Assembly: GCF_901538265.1 (NCBI RefSeq)
Contig: NZ_LR593886.1
Coordinates: 4,547,738 to 4,611,737 of the forward strand
Source: Gemmata massiliana
GTDB taxonomy: Bacteria; Planctomycetota; Planctomycetia; Gemmatales; Gemmataceae
Length of the DNA stretch: 64,000 bases
Direction: 5' to 3'
Shown here: piece by piece, positions 16,609-24,732 of the stretch
Position numbering within the stretch: the first letter of the stretch is position 1
How the letters are laid out: each line of letters starts with the position of its first letter
Notes under the pieces: generated by a model
What the model saw: the letters and a program-made list of their open reading frames with translations, nothing else
Told to the model about the DNA's origin: nothing
Databases searched by the model: none
Translations under genes and position numbers: made by a program

Positions 16609-17982
16609 ATGCCTGCGACCGCGACACAGACCGTCGCCGACCGCTATACTGCTACGTTCGCCGGATCGAAGCGCCGGTTTGAAACGGCCAAGGGCGTTTT
16701 CCCCACCGGCGTGACGCACGACGCCCGCATGATGGACCCGTTCCCGGTGTACATCACGCACGCGAAGGGCGCGCACAAGTGGGACGTGGACGGGCACCAG
16801 CTCACCGATTACTTCGTCGGGCACGGCTCGCACCTGCTCGGCCACTGCCCGGACGACGTGGTGAAGGCTGTACAGGACCAGATGGCGCGCGGAACGCACC
16901 ACGGTGCCTGTCACGACGCGGAAATCGAATGGGGGCAGCTCGTTCGCAAGTTGATTCCCAGTGCAGAGCGCGTGCGGTTCACCGGCAGCGGAACGGAAGC
17001 GACTCTCATGGCGCTCCGGTTGTCGCGCCTCTACACGGGAAAGGGGAAATTCCTCAAGTTTCACGGGCACTTCCACGGGTGGCACGACTACGTCACCGTT
17101 TCGGCCGACCCGCCCTATGATGCGCCGGGCGTGCCCGGGGTACCGGACGACGTGGCCGCGCACTGTGTGGCAGTACCGCCGAACGATCTCAACCGCGTCG
17201 AGGACGCGATCAAGGCCGATTCGCAAATCGGCGCCGTGATTCTTGAACCGACGGGTGGGCACTGGGGGGCGGTGCCGATTCGGGGCGAGTTTTTGAAGGG
17301 CTTGCGCGAGATCTGCACCCGGCACGGTCGGCTCCTCATTTTCGACGAAGTGATTACCGGCTTCCGCGTGTCTCCGGGCGGGGCACAAGCGTTCTACGGT
17401 ATCACGCCCGACCTCACCGCGATGGCGAAGATCCTCGCGGGCGGGTTACCGGGCGGGTGCCTGGGCGGGCGCGCGGACATACTCGCGTACATCGAACCGC
17501 GCCCGGGTAAGCCCAAGATGAAGCACCCCGGCACCTACAACGCGAACCCGCTCTCGGCTGCGGCGGGTGTTGCTGCTCTAACGCGCGTCGCGACCGGCGA
17601 GCCGTGCGACCGGGCTAACCGCGCCGCGACCCGGCTCCGCAACAAGCTCAACGAACTGTTCGCCGCGCGCGCGTGGCCGTGGATCGCTTACGGTGACTTC
17701 AGCATGGTTCGCGTGTTGCCTGGGTACACCGGTCCGCGCCCGAGCACCGCGGCCGGCGTTAACGACGGGCTGGTTCCGTTCGACGGCGACGTGAACAAGC
17801 TCGACGGCCCGAAGAACATGAAGCTGTATCACGCGATGCGCCAGACTATGCTGCTCAACGGCGTGGACTGGTGGGGCTTTGCGGGCATGACCTGTTGCGA
17901 CCATACCGATGCGGTTGTCGACCACACGGTGACCGCGTTCGAGGCGAGCCTGGAAGCGCTGACTGCCGAAGGGCTGGCCTAG
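16609..17982 (+). CDS. Class III aminotransferase, glutamate-1-semialdehyde aminomutase-like
   Basis: 457-residue PLP enzyme of fold type I. Conserved parts: GTHHGACHDAEIEWGQLVRK, GSGTEATLMALRLSRLYTGK, HGHFHGWHDY, ILEPTGGHWG, LIFDEVITGFRVSPGGAQ (the Asp that binds the pyridine nitrogen), AKILAGGLPGG (PLP lysine) and the KHPGTYNANPLSAAAG loop. The pattern is closest to glutamate-1-semialdehyde 2,1-aminomutase, but it is longer than HemL (about 427) and lacks the usual IPGGVNSPVR opening (here VFPTGVTHDAR). I therefore treat it as a paralogue acting on another amino or keto substrate rather than certain HemL. ATG at 16609 follows a CGGAG ribosome-binding site. Confidence 0.85.
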   Translation: MPATATQTVADRYTATFAGSKRRFETAKGVFPTGVTHDARMMDPFPVYITHAKGAHKWDVDGHQLTDYFVGHGSHLLGHCPDDVVKAVQDQMARGTHHGACHDAEIEWGQLVRKLIPSAERVRFTGSGTEATLMALRLSRLYTGKGKFLKFHGHFHGWHDYVTVSADPPYDAPGVPGVPDDVAAHCVAVPPNDLNRVEDAIKADSQIGAVILEPTGGHWGAVPIRGEFLKGLREICTRHGRLLIFDEVITGFRVSPGGAQAFYGITPDLTAMAKILAGGLPGGCLGGRADILAYIEPRPGKPKMKHPGTYNANPLSAAAGVAALTRVATGEPCDRANRAATRLRNKLNELFAARAWPWIAYGDFSMVRVLPGYTGPRPSTAAGVNDGLVPFDGDVNKLDGPKNMKLYHAMRQTMLLNGVDWWGFAGMTCCDHTDAVVDHTVTAFEASLEALTAEGLA

Positions 17983-17998
17983 TGGTTGAGTGCAAAAT

Positions 17999-18093
17999 GA
18001 ACCGCAGATTACGCGGATAGCGCGGATTAAGACAAATGATGGGGATTCACCCGTTCGTTGCTTGATCCGTGTTATCTGCGTGATCCGCGGTTC
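17999..18093. repeat. Palindromic intergenic repeat of the 'CCGCAGATTACGCGGAT' type
   Basis: Arms of 33 bases at 17999-18031 (GAACCGCAGATTACGCGGAT...) and 18061-18093 pair as an imperfect inverted repeat with six differences, all transitions that can form G-U pairs in RNA. A 29-base loop separates them. The arms contain the same core (CGCAGATTACGCGGAT) as the 49-base perfect inverted repeat near 48741. It lies 17 bases after the aminotransferase stop and probably belongs to a mobile or REP-like family. Confidence 0.75.
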
Positions 18094-18241
18094 TGTACCG
18101 TTCGGATGTGCGTGTGAGACGCGCGAAGGGCGTGCGAAAGTTTGAACTGTCCTCTCGCTTTTCTCCGCGCGCTCGCGCACGATGATAAATAGCTGCCTCC
18201 CCACATGTTCCCGCCAAAGACCCCGAACCAAACACTGCCAC

Positions 18242-19564
18242 ATGACGCCGTTCAGTCGTCGCACCTTCCTGCGATCGTCCGCCGGCGGGTTGGCGTCCGC
18301 GCTCGTCGCCGGACACAACTCGCACTCTGCCGAAAATGTTGATATCGCGCCGCCCCCGCGCCGGGTCGGTGGGCCGGTTCCTACGAACCTCGTACCACAG
18401 GACACGCTGTTTCTGACGTGGCAACGTGACCCGACGACCACGATCACCGTGCAGTGGGTCGGGCCAGAAACCCAAGAACCAACACCCCTCCGCATCGTGC
18501 CGCGCGACGGGGACCAGTGGAAAACCGGCACGGCGGAACAGAAACCGTTCGGCCCCACCGATCTGAAGGTTCACCGCTGTGAGTTCACCGGGCTGCTGCC
18601 TGGCACGGAGTACGTGCTTCAGGTCGGCAAGAACGCGCTCGCGTACCAGATCGGGTGGCGGACGGAGTCGTACCGGTTCCGCACGATGCCCGCGAAGGCT
18701 ACAAATACCTTCCAGTGGGTGTCCGGCGGCGATTGCGGCACGGGACCGCACGCGATCGGTACGAACGTCATCGCGGCCAAACAGGAGCCGTACTTCGCGC
18801 TTATTGGCGGCGACCTCGGGTACGACAACGGCACCTCGGCGAAGACAGCGATCCAGTTCTTGCAGAACTACGCGAAGCACATGGTCGACCCGAAGGGGCG
18901 GCTCATTCCGATGGTCACGTGTCTCGGGAACCACGAGGTGCGCGGGGGGTACAAGGGCAAGCGCTCCGACGCGACGTACTACTTCCCACTGTTCGACGGG
19001 CTGTATAAGGACACTACATACGGCACGCTCGACTTCGGTGACTACTTGAGTCTCGTGCTGCTCGACAGCGGGCACGTTTCGCCGATTGGTGGAGAGCAGA
19101 CCGACTGGCTCGAATCGACCCTGGCGGAGCGCGAGGGGCGCCCGCACCTGATCGTCGCGAACCACGTCCCGGCGTACCCGTCGTTCCGCGACCCCGCGAC
19201 CGCAAAGACCGGCGCCCTTGGTACGGGCGAAGCGAACCGGATTCACTGGTGCCCGCTGTTCGAGAAGTACGGTGTGGACGCGGTTCTGGAGCACCACGAC
19301 CACACGTTCAAGCGCACCCACCCGTTGAAGGACGGGCTGAAGGACAAGTACGGCGTTCCCTATCTGGGTGACGGCTCCTGGGGGCAGTTGCGGAAGCCGG
19401 GAACTCCAGAGAAGCGACCGTACCTCGCCTCGGTGGGCCACGCCTATCACATGACCGTTCACCGACTCGAAGGCGAGCAGCGCTACCACGTCGCACTCGA
19501 AGAGAGCGGACGAGTGGCGGACGTGTATGGCACCTTTGGCAAGCGCTCCGCGAAGCGGGGGTAA
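18242..19564 (+). CDS. TAT-exported purple-acid-phosphatase-like metallophosphoesterase
   Basis: 440 residues from the ATG at 18242, which gives a twin-arginine signal (MTPFSRRTFLRSSAGGLASA). Residues about 55-140 form a fibronectin-like N-terminal domain found in purple acid phosphatases (LFLTWQRDPTTTITVQWVG, YVLQVGKNA). The phosphoesterase core follows: SGGDCGTGP, GGDLGYDNG, CLGNHEVRGGY, LVLLDSGH, ANHVPAYPS and HHDHTFKRTHP. Together these supply the Asp, Asn and His ligands of a dinuclear metal centre. A periplasmic phosphatase or phosphodiesterase is likely; substrate unknown. Ends at the terminator at 19593. Confidence 0.9.
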   Translation: MTPFSRRTFLRSSAGGLASALVAGHNSHSAENVDIAPPPRRVGGPVPTNLVPQDTLFLTWQRDPTTTITVQWVGPETQEPTPLRIVPRDGDQWKTGTAEQKPFGPTDLKVHRCEFTGLLPGTEYVLQVGKNALAYQIGWRTESYRFRTMPAKATNTFQWVSGGDCGTGPHAIGTNVIAAKQEPYFALIGGDLGYDNGTSAKTAIQFLQNYAKHMVDPKGRLIPMVTCLGNHEVRGGYKGKRSDATYYFPLFDGLYKDTTYGTLDFGDYLSLVLLDSGHVSPIGGEQTDWLESTLAEREGRPHLIVANHVPAYPSFRDPATAKTGALGTGEANRIHWCPLFEKYGVDAVLEHHDHTFKRTHPLKDGLKDKYGVPYLGDGSWGQLRKPGTPEKRPYLASVGHAYHMTVHRLEGEQRYHVALEESGRVADVYGTFGKRSAKRG

Positions 19565-19592
19565 CGGTAGTCGAACTTGGTGCGCGAAGAAG

Positions 19593-19620
19593 GGGGAGGT
19601 GCTTACCTCCCCTTTTGCAT
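19593..19620 (+). terminator. Rho-independent terminator
   Basis: GGGGAGGT (19593-19600), loop GCTT, ACCTCCCC (19605-19612), then TTTTGCAT. It lies 28 bases after the phosphatase stop. Confidence 0.85.
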
Positions 19621-19798
19621 TTGACGACGGCGTATCGTTCGCTCGGGGAAGAACTCGCTAGACGAGCGAGCGCCGTTGCCTGATGTAGCAGGGCAAGGAA
19701 TATCACCGCAGTGGGTATTGGACACGGGCGATCGCCCCGTTGTTCCGGTACAATCGACTCCAATTACAACGCACGAACCTCGGACGTGTTTACGAAAC

Positions 19799-21289
19799 AT
19801 GATCGCGACCTCTCCGACCGCACCAGCCGCTATTTCGTCCGCTGACCATGTGAAACTCGTGTCGCGGATGAGGGCCATTGTCGGCAACGACAACGTGCTC
19901 ACCGCAGCGGCGGACATGGCCGCTTACGAGTGTGACGGCTTCACCATTGCGAAGACCAAACCGAACGTCGTTGTGTTCCCGACTTCGACCGAACACATCA
20001 TCGGCATCGTGAAGGCGTGTAACGAACTCGGTGTGTCGTTCCTCGCACGGGGGGCGGGGACGAGTCTCGCGGGCGGGTGCGTGCTCGTCGGCGGGGGCGT
20101 CATGATCGCACTCGCCCGCATGAAGCGCATCCTCGAAGTCAACGTCCGCGATCGCTACGCGGTCGTCGAACCGGGCGTCGTAAACGTGTGGCTCACCAAC
20201 GCGCTCAAACCGCACGGGCTCCACTACGCGCCCGACCCGAGCAGTCAGGGCGCTTGCACGATCGGTGGGAACGTCGCGACTAATTCGGGCGGGCCGCACA
20301 CACTCAAGTACGGCGTCACGGTGAATCACATCCTCGGCGTCGAACTCGTGCTCCCGGACGGGCGCGTGGTGGCGTGCGGTGGCCCGACTGAGGACAGCCC
20401 CGGGTACGATCTGACCGGTGCGATCGTGGGGAGCGAGGGGACGTTCGGCGTAGTGTCGAAGGTCTGGGTGCGGCTCACGAAAAACCCCGAGGCGTACCGC
20501 ACGCTGTTGGGCATTTTCGAGACCATCGACGACGCCACGAGCACTATCAGCGATATCATCGGGGCCGGGATCGTACCCGCCGCGCTCGAACTACTCGACA
20601 AGACAATGCTCTCCGCGGTCGAAGCCGCGTTCAAGTTCGGGTTCCCACTCGACGCGGAAGCCGTCGTCATCATGGAAGTGGACGGTCTCGCGGCGGGCCT
20701 CCAGGACGAGGCGGACCGGATCGAGGTCATCGCGAAGAAGAACCGGGCGCGCGAGGTGCGTAAAGCGAACACCGAGGCCGAACGCCTGGCACTGTGGAAG
20801 GCGCGCAAACAGGCGTTCGGCACCATCGGGCGGTTGGGGTACCCGAGTTACTGCACCCAGGACGGTGTGGTTCCGCGGACGAAGCTCCCGGAGATCATGC
20901 GGCACATTCAGGCCACCGCGAAAAAATATGGCCTGGGTATCTGTAACGTGTTTCACGCGGGGGATGGGAACGTTCACCCCATTTTGATGTTCGACGAACG
21001 CGACCCGGCGCAGGTACAAAAGATATTAGACGCGAGTCACGAAATCCTCGCAGAGTGCATCAACCTGGGTGGGAGTGTGACTGGCGAACACGGGATCGGC
21101 GTCGAGAAAATCGACTTCATGCCGCTGATGTTTACTCCCGACGACTTGCATTACATGATGCGGTTGCGCATCGCGTTCAATCCCGACGGGCGGTGCAGCC
21201 CGGGTAAACTGCTGCCGACGGCCGGGGGCTGTTCCGAACCGTCGATCGGTGTCACGCAAACCAAACCCGCCCGCCGTGCGGCGGTGTGA
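19799..21289 (+). CDS. glcD: Glycolate oxidase FAD-binding subunit GlcD
   Basis: 496 residues from the ATG at 19799. FAD-binding PCMH domain at the N-terminus with PTSTEHIIGIVKACNELG, RGAGTSLAGG and GGNVATNSGGPHTLKYG, then the FAD-linked oxidase C-terminal domain with NVFHAGDGNVHP and GSVTGEHGIGVEK, which carry the active-site histidines. GlcD oxidises glycolate or a related 2-hydroxy acid to the keto acid and passes electrons to GlcF iron-sulfur centres. GlcE and GlcF homologues follow on the same strand after an intervening signalling gene. D-lactate dehydrogenase is the main alternative; the D-E-F set favours glycolate. Confidence 0.9.
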   Translation: MIATSPTAPAAISSADHVKLVSRMRAIVGNDNVLTAAADMAAYECDGFTIAKTKPNVVVFPTSTEHIIGIVKACNELGVSFLARGAGTSLAGGCVLVGGGVMIALARMKRILEVNVRDRYAVVEPGVVNVWLTNALKPHGLHYAPDPSSQGACTIGGNVATNSGGPHTLKYGVTVNHILGVELVLPDGRVVACGGPTEDSPGYDLTGAIVGSEGTFGVVSKVWVRLTKNPEAYRTLLGIFETIDDATSTISDIIGAGIVPAALELLDKTMLSAVEAAFKFGFPLDAEAVVIMEVDGLAAGLQDEADRIEVIAKKNRAREVRKANTEAERLALWKARKQAFGTIGRLGYPSYCTQDGVVPRTKLPEIMRHIQATAKKYGLGICNVFHAGDGNVHPILMFDERDPAQVQKILDASHEILAECINLGGSVTGEHGIGVEKIDFMPLMFTPDDLHYMMRLRIAFNPDGRCSPGKLLPTAGGCSEPSIGVTQTKPARRAAV

Positions 21290-21810
21290 TGGATTCACAT
21301 ACGCTGTTTTTGTAGTGGCACGAGGATTTTGAGGAGGTGTTTGGCATCGAGATCTGGCTCGTCTCCGTAAACCACTGGTCGAACCACGTGCATGCGATTG
21401 GTGTAGGTATTGATGAGAACTTGTAATGCGTGGCGGTTGTTGCTTTGGAAGCTGTTCTTCGTTGTGGGCTACCAACACGCAACCGAGCGGTGAATTGTTG
21501 GTATTGTTGTATTTTTGATGAATCGAAAACGGAGTGGCTGAGCTAACGCTGGATCGGGTACCTCGCCCGGAACGACAGCTCTAACTTTCGGCAAGGTCCG
21601 GTGTTCTGCATTCGCGTTGGACGCGCGTGCGGAACGTCGTGATCGGGTCGGCACGAAACGTTGTCGCGCGTTTATTCGTACCGTTCTGTGTTCTATAGTT
21701 GCGCGATCGTTTTTTTCTGCCGCGCGAGAACCCCGCTCCCCCGGTTCCGCGAAGACCCAACCACGCCGGAAGGAAACCTTCTGGTTCGCCCCTCGCGTTG
21801 AGAGTCACGC
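21290..21810. other. 521-base intergenic region between glcD and the HD-GYP gene
   Basis: GC content is visibly lower than in the flanking genes. No terminator with a clear stem was found. The first part (21295-21468, minus strand) holds a short frame that reads like protein and is listed separately; the rest holds no gene I can support and presumably contains the promoter of the HD-GYP gene. Confidence 0.5.
21295..21468 (-). pseudogene. Possible remnant of a protein-coding gene
   Basis: A 57-codon stop-free stretch bounded by TAG (21471-21469) and TGA (21297-21295) reads NRHALQVLINTYTNRMHVV, then PVVYGDEPDLDAKHLLKILV and PLQKQRM. The composition (alternating hydrophobic and charged residues, a helical end) looks like real protein, in contrast to the arginine-rich shadows elsewhere. 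There is no convincing start codon or ribosome-binding site: the first ATG is internal. It could be the 3' end of a decayed gene or chance. Family not recognised. Confidence 0.25.
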
Positions 21811-23445
21811 ATGGAATCGCCGCGCGTTGTGCTTTCACTTTCGGACAGTGGCAGTGCTGCGCCGCGCACGTGGGCGTCCGCGTGCCACCTGCGCATCGGC
21901 CGGTTACCAGAGCTGGAAGTTTCCGTCGACGACCTCTCGGTGAGTCGGCTCCACGCCGAAGTGTACCTGGCCGACGAGGGCTGGGTGGTCCGCGACCGGG
22001 GCAGTTCCAACGGGACCATTTTGAACGGCGTGCGGATCGGCCGGACCCCTCAGCCGGTAAAAATTAGCGACGCGATTCAGATCGGGAACCTGCACTTCAA
22101 GGTCGAACACGTTCACGTGCGCCCGGTAACGGTCCGGCTCGGCAATAAGACGGTCCAGGTCGAGGCCGCGGCCCGGCGCCAGGCGGGGCCGGCCGAGTTC
22201 GACCCGCCGCAGGACGCGATGTCGCGCGACCTGAAGAGCTTCTTCCGGCTCGTGCGCGGCGCGCACCGACTGTCGGAAACGGGGCGCGTGAGCGACGCTC
22301 TCCAAGCGGTGCTGGACGGCGCGGTCGCATTCTTTGGTGCGCGGCGCGCGGGCCTGTTCCTGCTTGATGAGGTGACGGGGCAGCTCGCGGTCCGGTACTT
22401 TTCGGCCTCCTCGGGCGGACTGGTTCCCGCGCGGTCGCCGAGCAAGACGCTGGCGACGCTCGCGTTCCGCCGGCGCCAGTCCCTGTTGTTCAAGGATCGG
22501 ACCGAGGCCGCGAAGTACCAAGCCGAGAGCGCCGTTCGCGGGGATGTGAACTCGATCATGTGCCTGGTGCTCCGCGCACCAGACCGCGAGTTCGGGGTGC
22601 TCCAGTTCGACCGCGCACTGGAAACCGAGCCGTTCACCGAAGCCGATTTGAACCTCGCCGACACACTGGCCGATGCGATCGCGCTGGGGGTGGACCGCCA
22701 GCAACTCGTCGAGAGGAACCGGGCGCTGTTCGTGCAAACGGTGACGGCCCTCGCGCAAGCCGTGGAAATGCGCGACGAGTACACGGGGAACCACACCCAG
22801 CGCGTGACCACTTATGCGCTGATGCTGGCCGAAGAAATGGGGCTGCCCGAGGACGAGCGCCGGCAGTTGCAAGTCGCGACCCTGTTGCACGACATCGGCA
22901 AGATCGCGATCGACGACCAGGTGCTGCGGAAGCCCGGTCGGTTGTCGGACCACGAGTTCGCGACGATGAAGACGCACGTGCTCCGCGGGACCGAGATCGT
23001 GCAGATGATCCCCGGGCTGGCGTGGGCGCTGCCGGTCGTGCGCGGGCACCACGAGCGCTGGGACGGGCGCGGGTACCCGGACGGGCTGAAGGGCGAGGCG
23101 ATCCCGCTGTCGGCCCGCGTGGTCGCGGTGGCCGATGCGTTCGACGCGATGACTTCGGACCGCCCGTACCGCGCCGGGATGCCCGCGGCGCGGGCGTTCG
23201 CCGAACTGCAGGCCGGATCGGGAACGCACTTCGATCCGCAGTGCGTGGAAGCGTTCGTCCGCATCCGGCCGCAGCTCGAAGTGCTACTGGAGCGCGAGGC
23301 CGTCGAGCGCCGCAACGCGGCGAGCGGGGACCACACACTCTCGCGCCAGGAGATCGAGCGCGAGCGCGCCGCGGCACTCGCGGACCCCACCGCCTCGACG
23401 CTCCGGAACGCCTTCGCGGACAAGGCGCCGACGGACCGACTCTGA
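21811..23445 (+). CDS. FHA-GAF-HD-GYP cyclic-di-GMP phosphodiesterase
   Basis: 544 residues. FHA domain at about 30-100 (RIGRLPELEVSVDDLSVSRL, RDRGSSNGTILNGVRIG), a phosphothreonine-binding fold. GAF domain at about 150-310 (FFGARRAGLFLLDEVTGQLA, LADTLADAIALGVDRQQLVE). HD-GYP domain at about 320-500 with GNHTQRVTTYALML, LLHDIGKIAIDDQVLRKPG, GHHERWDGRGYPDGLKGE and ADAFDAMTSDRPYR; both HD and GYP signatures are intact. It should hydrolyse c-di-GMP, gated by a phosphorylated partner (FHA) and a small ligand (GAF). It sits between glcD and glcE on the same strand. An FHA-GGDEF cyclase at 35066 is its enzymatic opposite. Confidence 0.93.
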   Translation: MESPRVVLSLSDSGSAAPRTWASACHLRIGRLPELEVSVDDLSVSRLHAEVYLADEGWVVRDRGSSNGTILNGVRIGRTPQPVKISDAIQIGNLHFKVEHVHVRPVTVRLGNKTVQVEAAARRQAGPAEFDPPQDAMSRDLKSFFRLVRGAHRLSETGRVSDALQAVLDGAVAFFGARRAGLFLLDEVTGQLAVRYFSASSGGLVPARSPSKTLATLAFRRRQSLLFKDRTEAAKYQAESAVRGDVNSIMCLVLRAPDREFGVLQFDRALETEPFTEADLNLADTLADAIALGVDRQQLVERNRALFVQTVTALAQAVEMRDEYTGNHTQRVTTYALMLAEEMGLPEDERRQLQVATLLHDIGKIAIDDQVLRKPGRLSDHEFATMKTHVLRGTEIVQMIPGLAWALPVVRGHHERWDGRGYPDGLKGEAIPLSARVVAVADAFDAMTSDRPYRAGMPAARAFAELQAGSGTHFDPQCVEAFVRIRPQLEVLLEREAVERRNAASGDHTLSRQEIERERAAALADPTASTLRNAFADKAPTDRL

Positions 23446-23553
23446 ACTCACTTCCGTCGGACGACCCAAGTTCGGGCCGTTTGACGACCGCGCGTGACGC
23501 GGTTCATACAACATTACGGTTGCCTTCCCACCCTCCCGGGCACTCCCGCAACC

Positions 23554-24723
23554 GTGGCTAATTCCATCACCCTCGACTCATTCGGCCCGTTACCCGTCGA
23601 GCGCCCCGCGAGCCTCGCGGAACTGTGCGACCTCGTGAAACGCACGCGCGCGGCGAAACACGGCCTGTACCCCGTCGGCGGGCGCACCACGCTGGATTTT
23701 GGCCTCCCGCCGACCAAGCCGGGTGTCGCGTGTGATACGAGCGCTCTTTCTGGTGTGATCGATTACCCCGCGCGCGATATGACGATCACCGCGCGCGCCG
23801 GGACCACGATCGCGGCGGTCCAGGCAGAACTGGCCAGGGAAGGGCAGTGGCTCCCGATCGACGTACCGTTCCCGGAGCGAGCCACGCTCGGGGGCGCGGT
23901 AGCAACCAACGCGAGCGGCCCGCGGCGCTTCGGTCACGGCACACTCCGCGATTACGTGATCGGCATCTCGTTCGTCAGTGACGATGGTGTGGAAGTCAAG
24001 GCCGGCGGGCGCGTGGTGAAAAACGTGGCTGGCTACGATCTGATGAAGCTCCAAATCGGGGCGCTCGGCACACTCGGTGTTATCACACAACTCACGCTCA
24101 AGGTGAAGCCGAAGCCGGAAGCGTCCGCCGCGGTCGTTTTGGGCTGTGATGAAGGGGCGCTCGGTGCAGTTCTCGATCGACTGGCTGCGTCCAAGACTCG
24201 TCCCATTGCAGTCGAACTGCTGAACGAGGCCGCGTGGCGCGAAGTGCGCATCGGTGCCCCTATGACCGCGCCGTGGGTGATTGTTGTTGGCTTCGAGGAG
24301 AAGGCCACAGCGGTGCGCTGGCAGGTCGAGACCCTGATCGACGAATTGAAAGTCGTTTCAGTACGCGATGTGGCCGAACTGCCTGACACATCCATTTTCG
24401 ACGCGCTGACGTCGTTGCAACTGCGGACCGGAACGCGGTTCCTCGGAAAACTCTCCGTGCTGCCGAGTAAACTGGCCGATACGATCCTTAAATTGCCGAG
24501 CGATTCTCTCGTTCACGCACACGCGCTGAACGGTATCGCGTGGGTTCACAGTGACGAAGTGCTTCCCGAAAGCGCGACCGTTCGACGGTGCCCCGCGGAT
24601 CGCAAGAAGGCTCTCCAAGTCGAGGGGCCGGTGCCGTCGAGTTGGGAGCTGATGCGGCACGTCAAGCAGACACTCGACCCGGATAACGTGTTCAACCCCG
24701 GCCGTCTTTTCGGCGATATCTGA
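23554..24723 (+). CDS. glcE: Glycolate oxidase subunit GlcE (FAD-binding)
   Basis: 389 residues from the GTG at 23554 (VANSITLDSFGPLPVERPAS); a GTG at 23494 would add 20 residues of no family likeness. PCMH-type FAD domain: YPVGGRTTLDFGLPP, MTITARAGTTIAAVQAELA, LGGAVATNASGPRRFGHGTL, GGRVVKNVAGYDLMKLQIGA. The C-terminal end RHVKQTLDPDNVFNPGRL is the standard closing motif. GlcE is the second flavin subunit of glycolate oxidase. It ends 9 bases before glcF, so they are co-transcribed. Confidence 0.88.
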   Translation: MANSITLDSFGPLPVERPASLAELCDLVKRTRAAKHGLYPVGGRTTLDFGLPPTKPGVACDTSALSGVIDYPARDMTITARAGTTIAAVQAELAREGQWLPIDVPFPERATLGGAVATNASGPRRFGHGTLRDYVIGISFVSDDGVEVKAGGRVVKNVAGYDLMKLQIGALGTLGVITQLTLKVKPKPEASAAVVLGCDEGALGAVLDRLAASKTRPIAVELLNEAAWREVRIGAPMTAPWVIVVGFEEKATAVRWQVETLIDELKVVSVRDVAELPDTSIFDALTSLQLRTGTRFLGKLSVLPSKLADTILKLPSDSLVHAHALNGIAWVHSDEVLPESATVRRCPADRKKALQVEGPVPSSWELMRHVKQTLDPDNVFNPGRLFGDI

Positions 24724-24732
24724 ACGGTCACA

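Noticed and set aside
18047-19489. 480-residue open frame on the minus strand
   Set aside because: Antisense to the TAT phosphatase; shadow composition.
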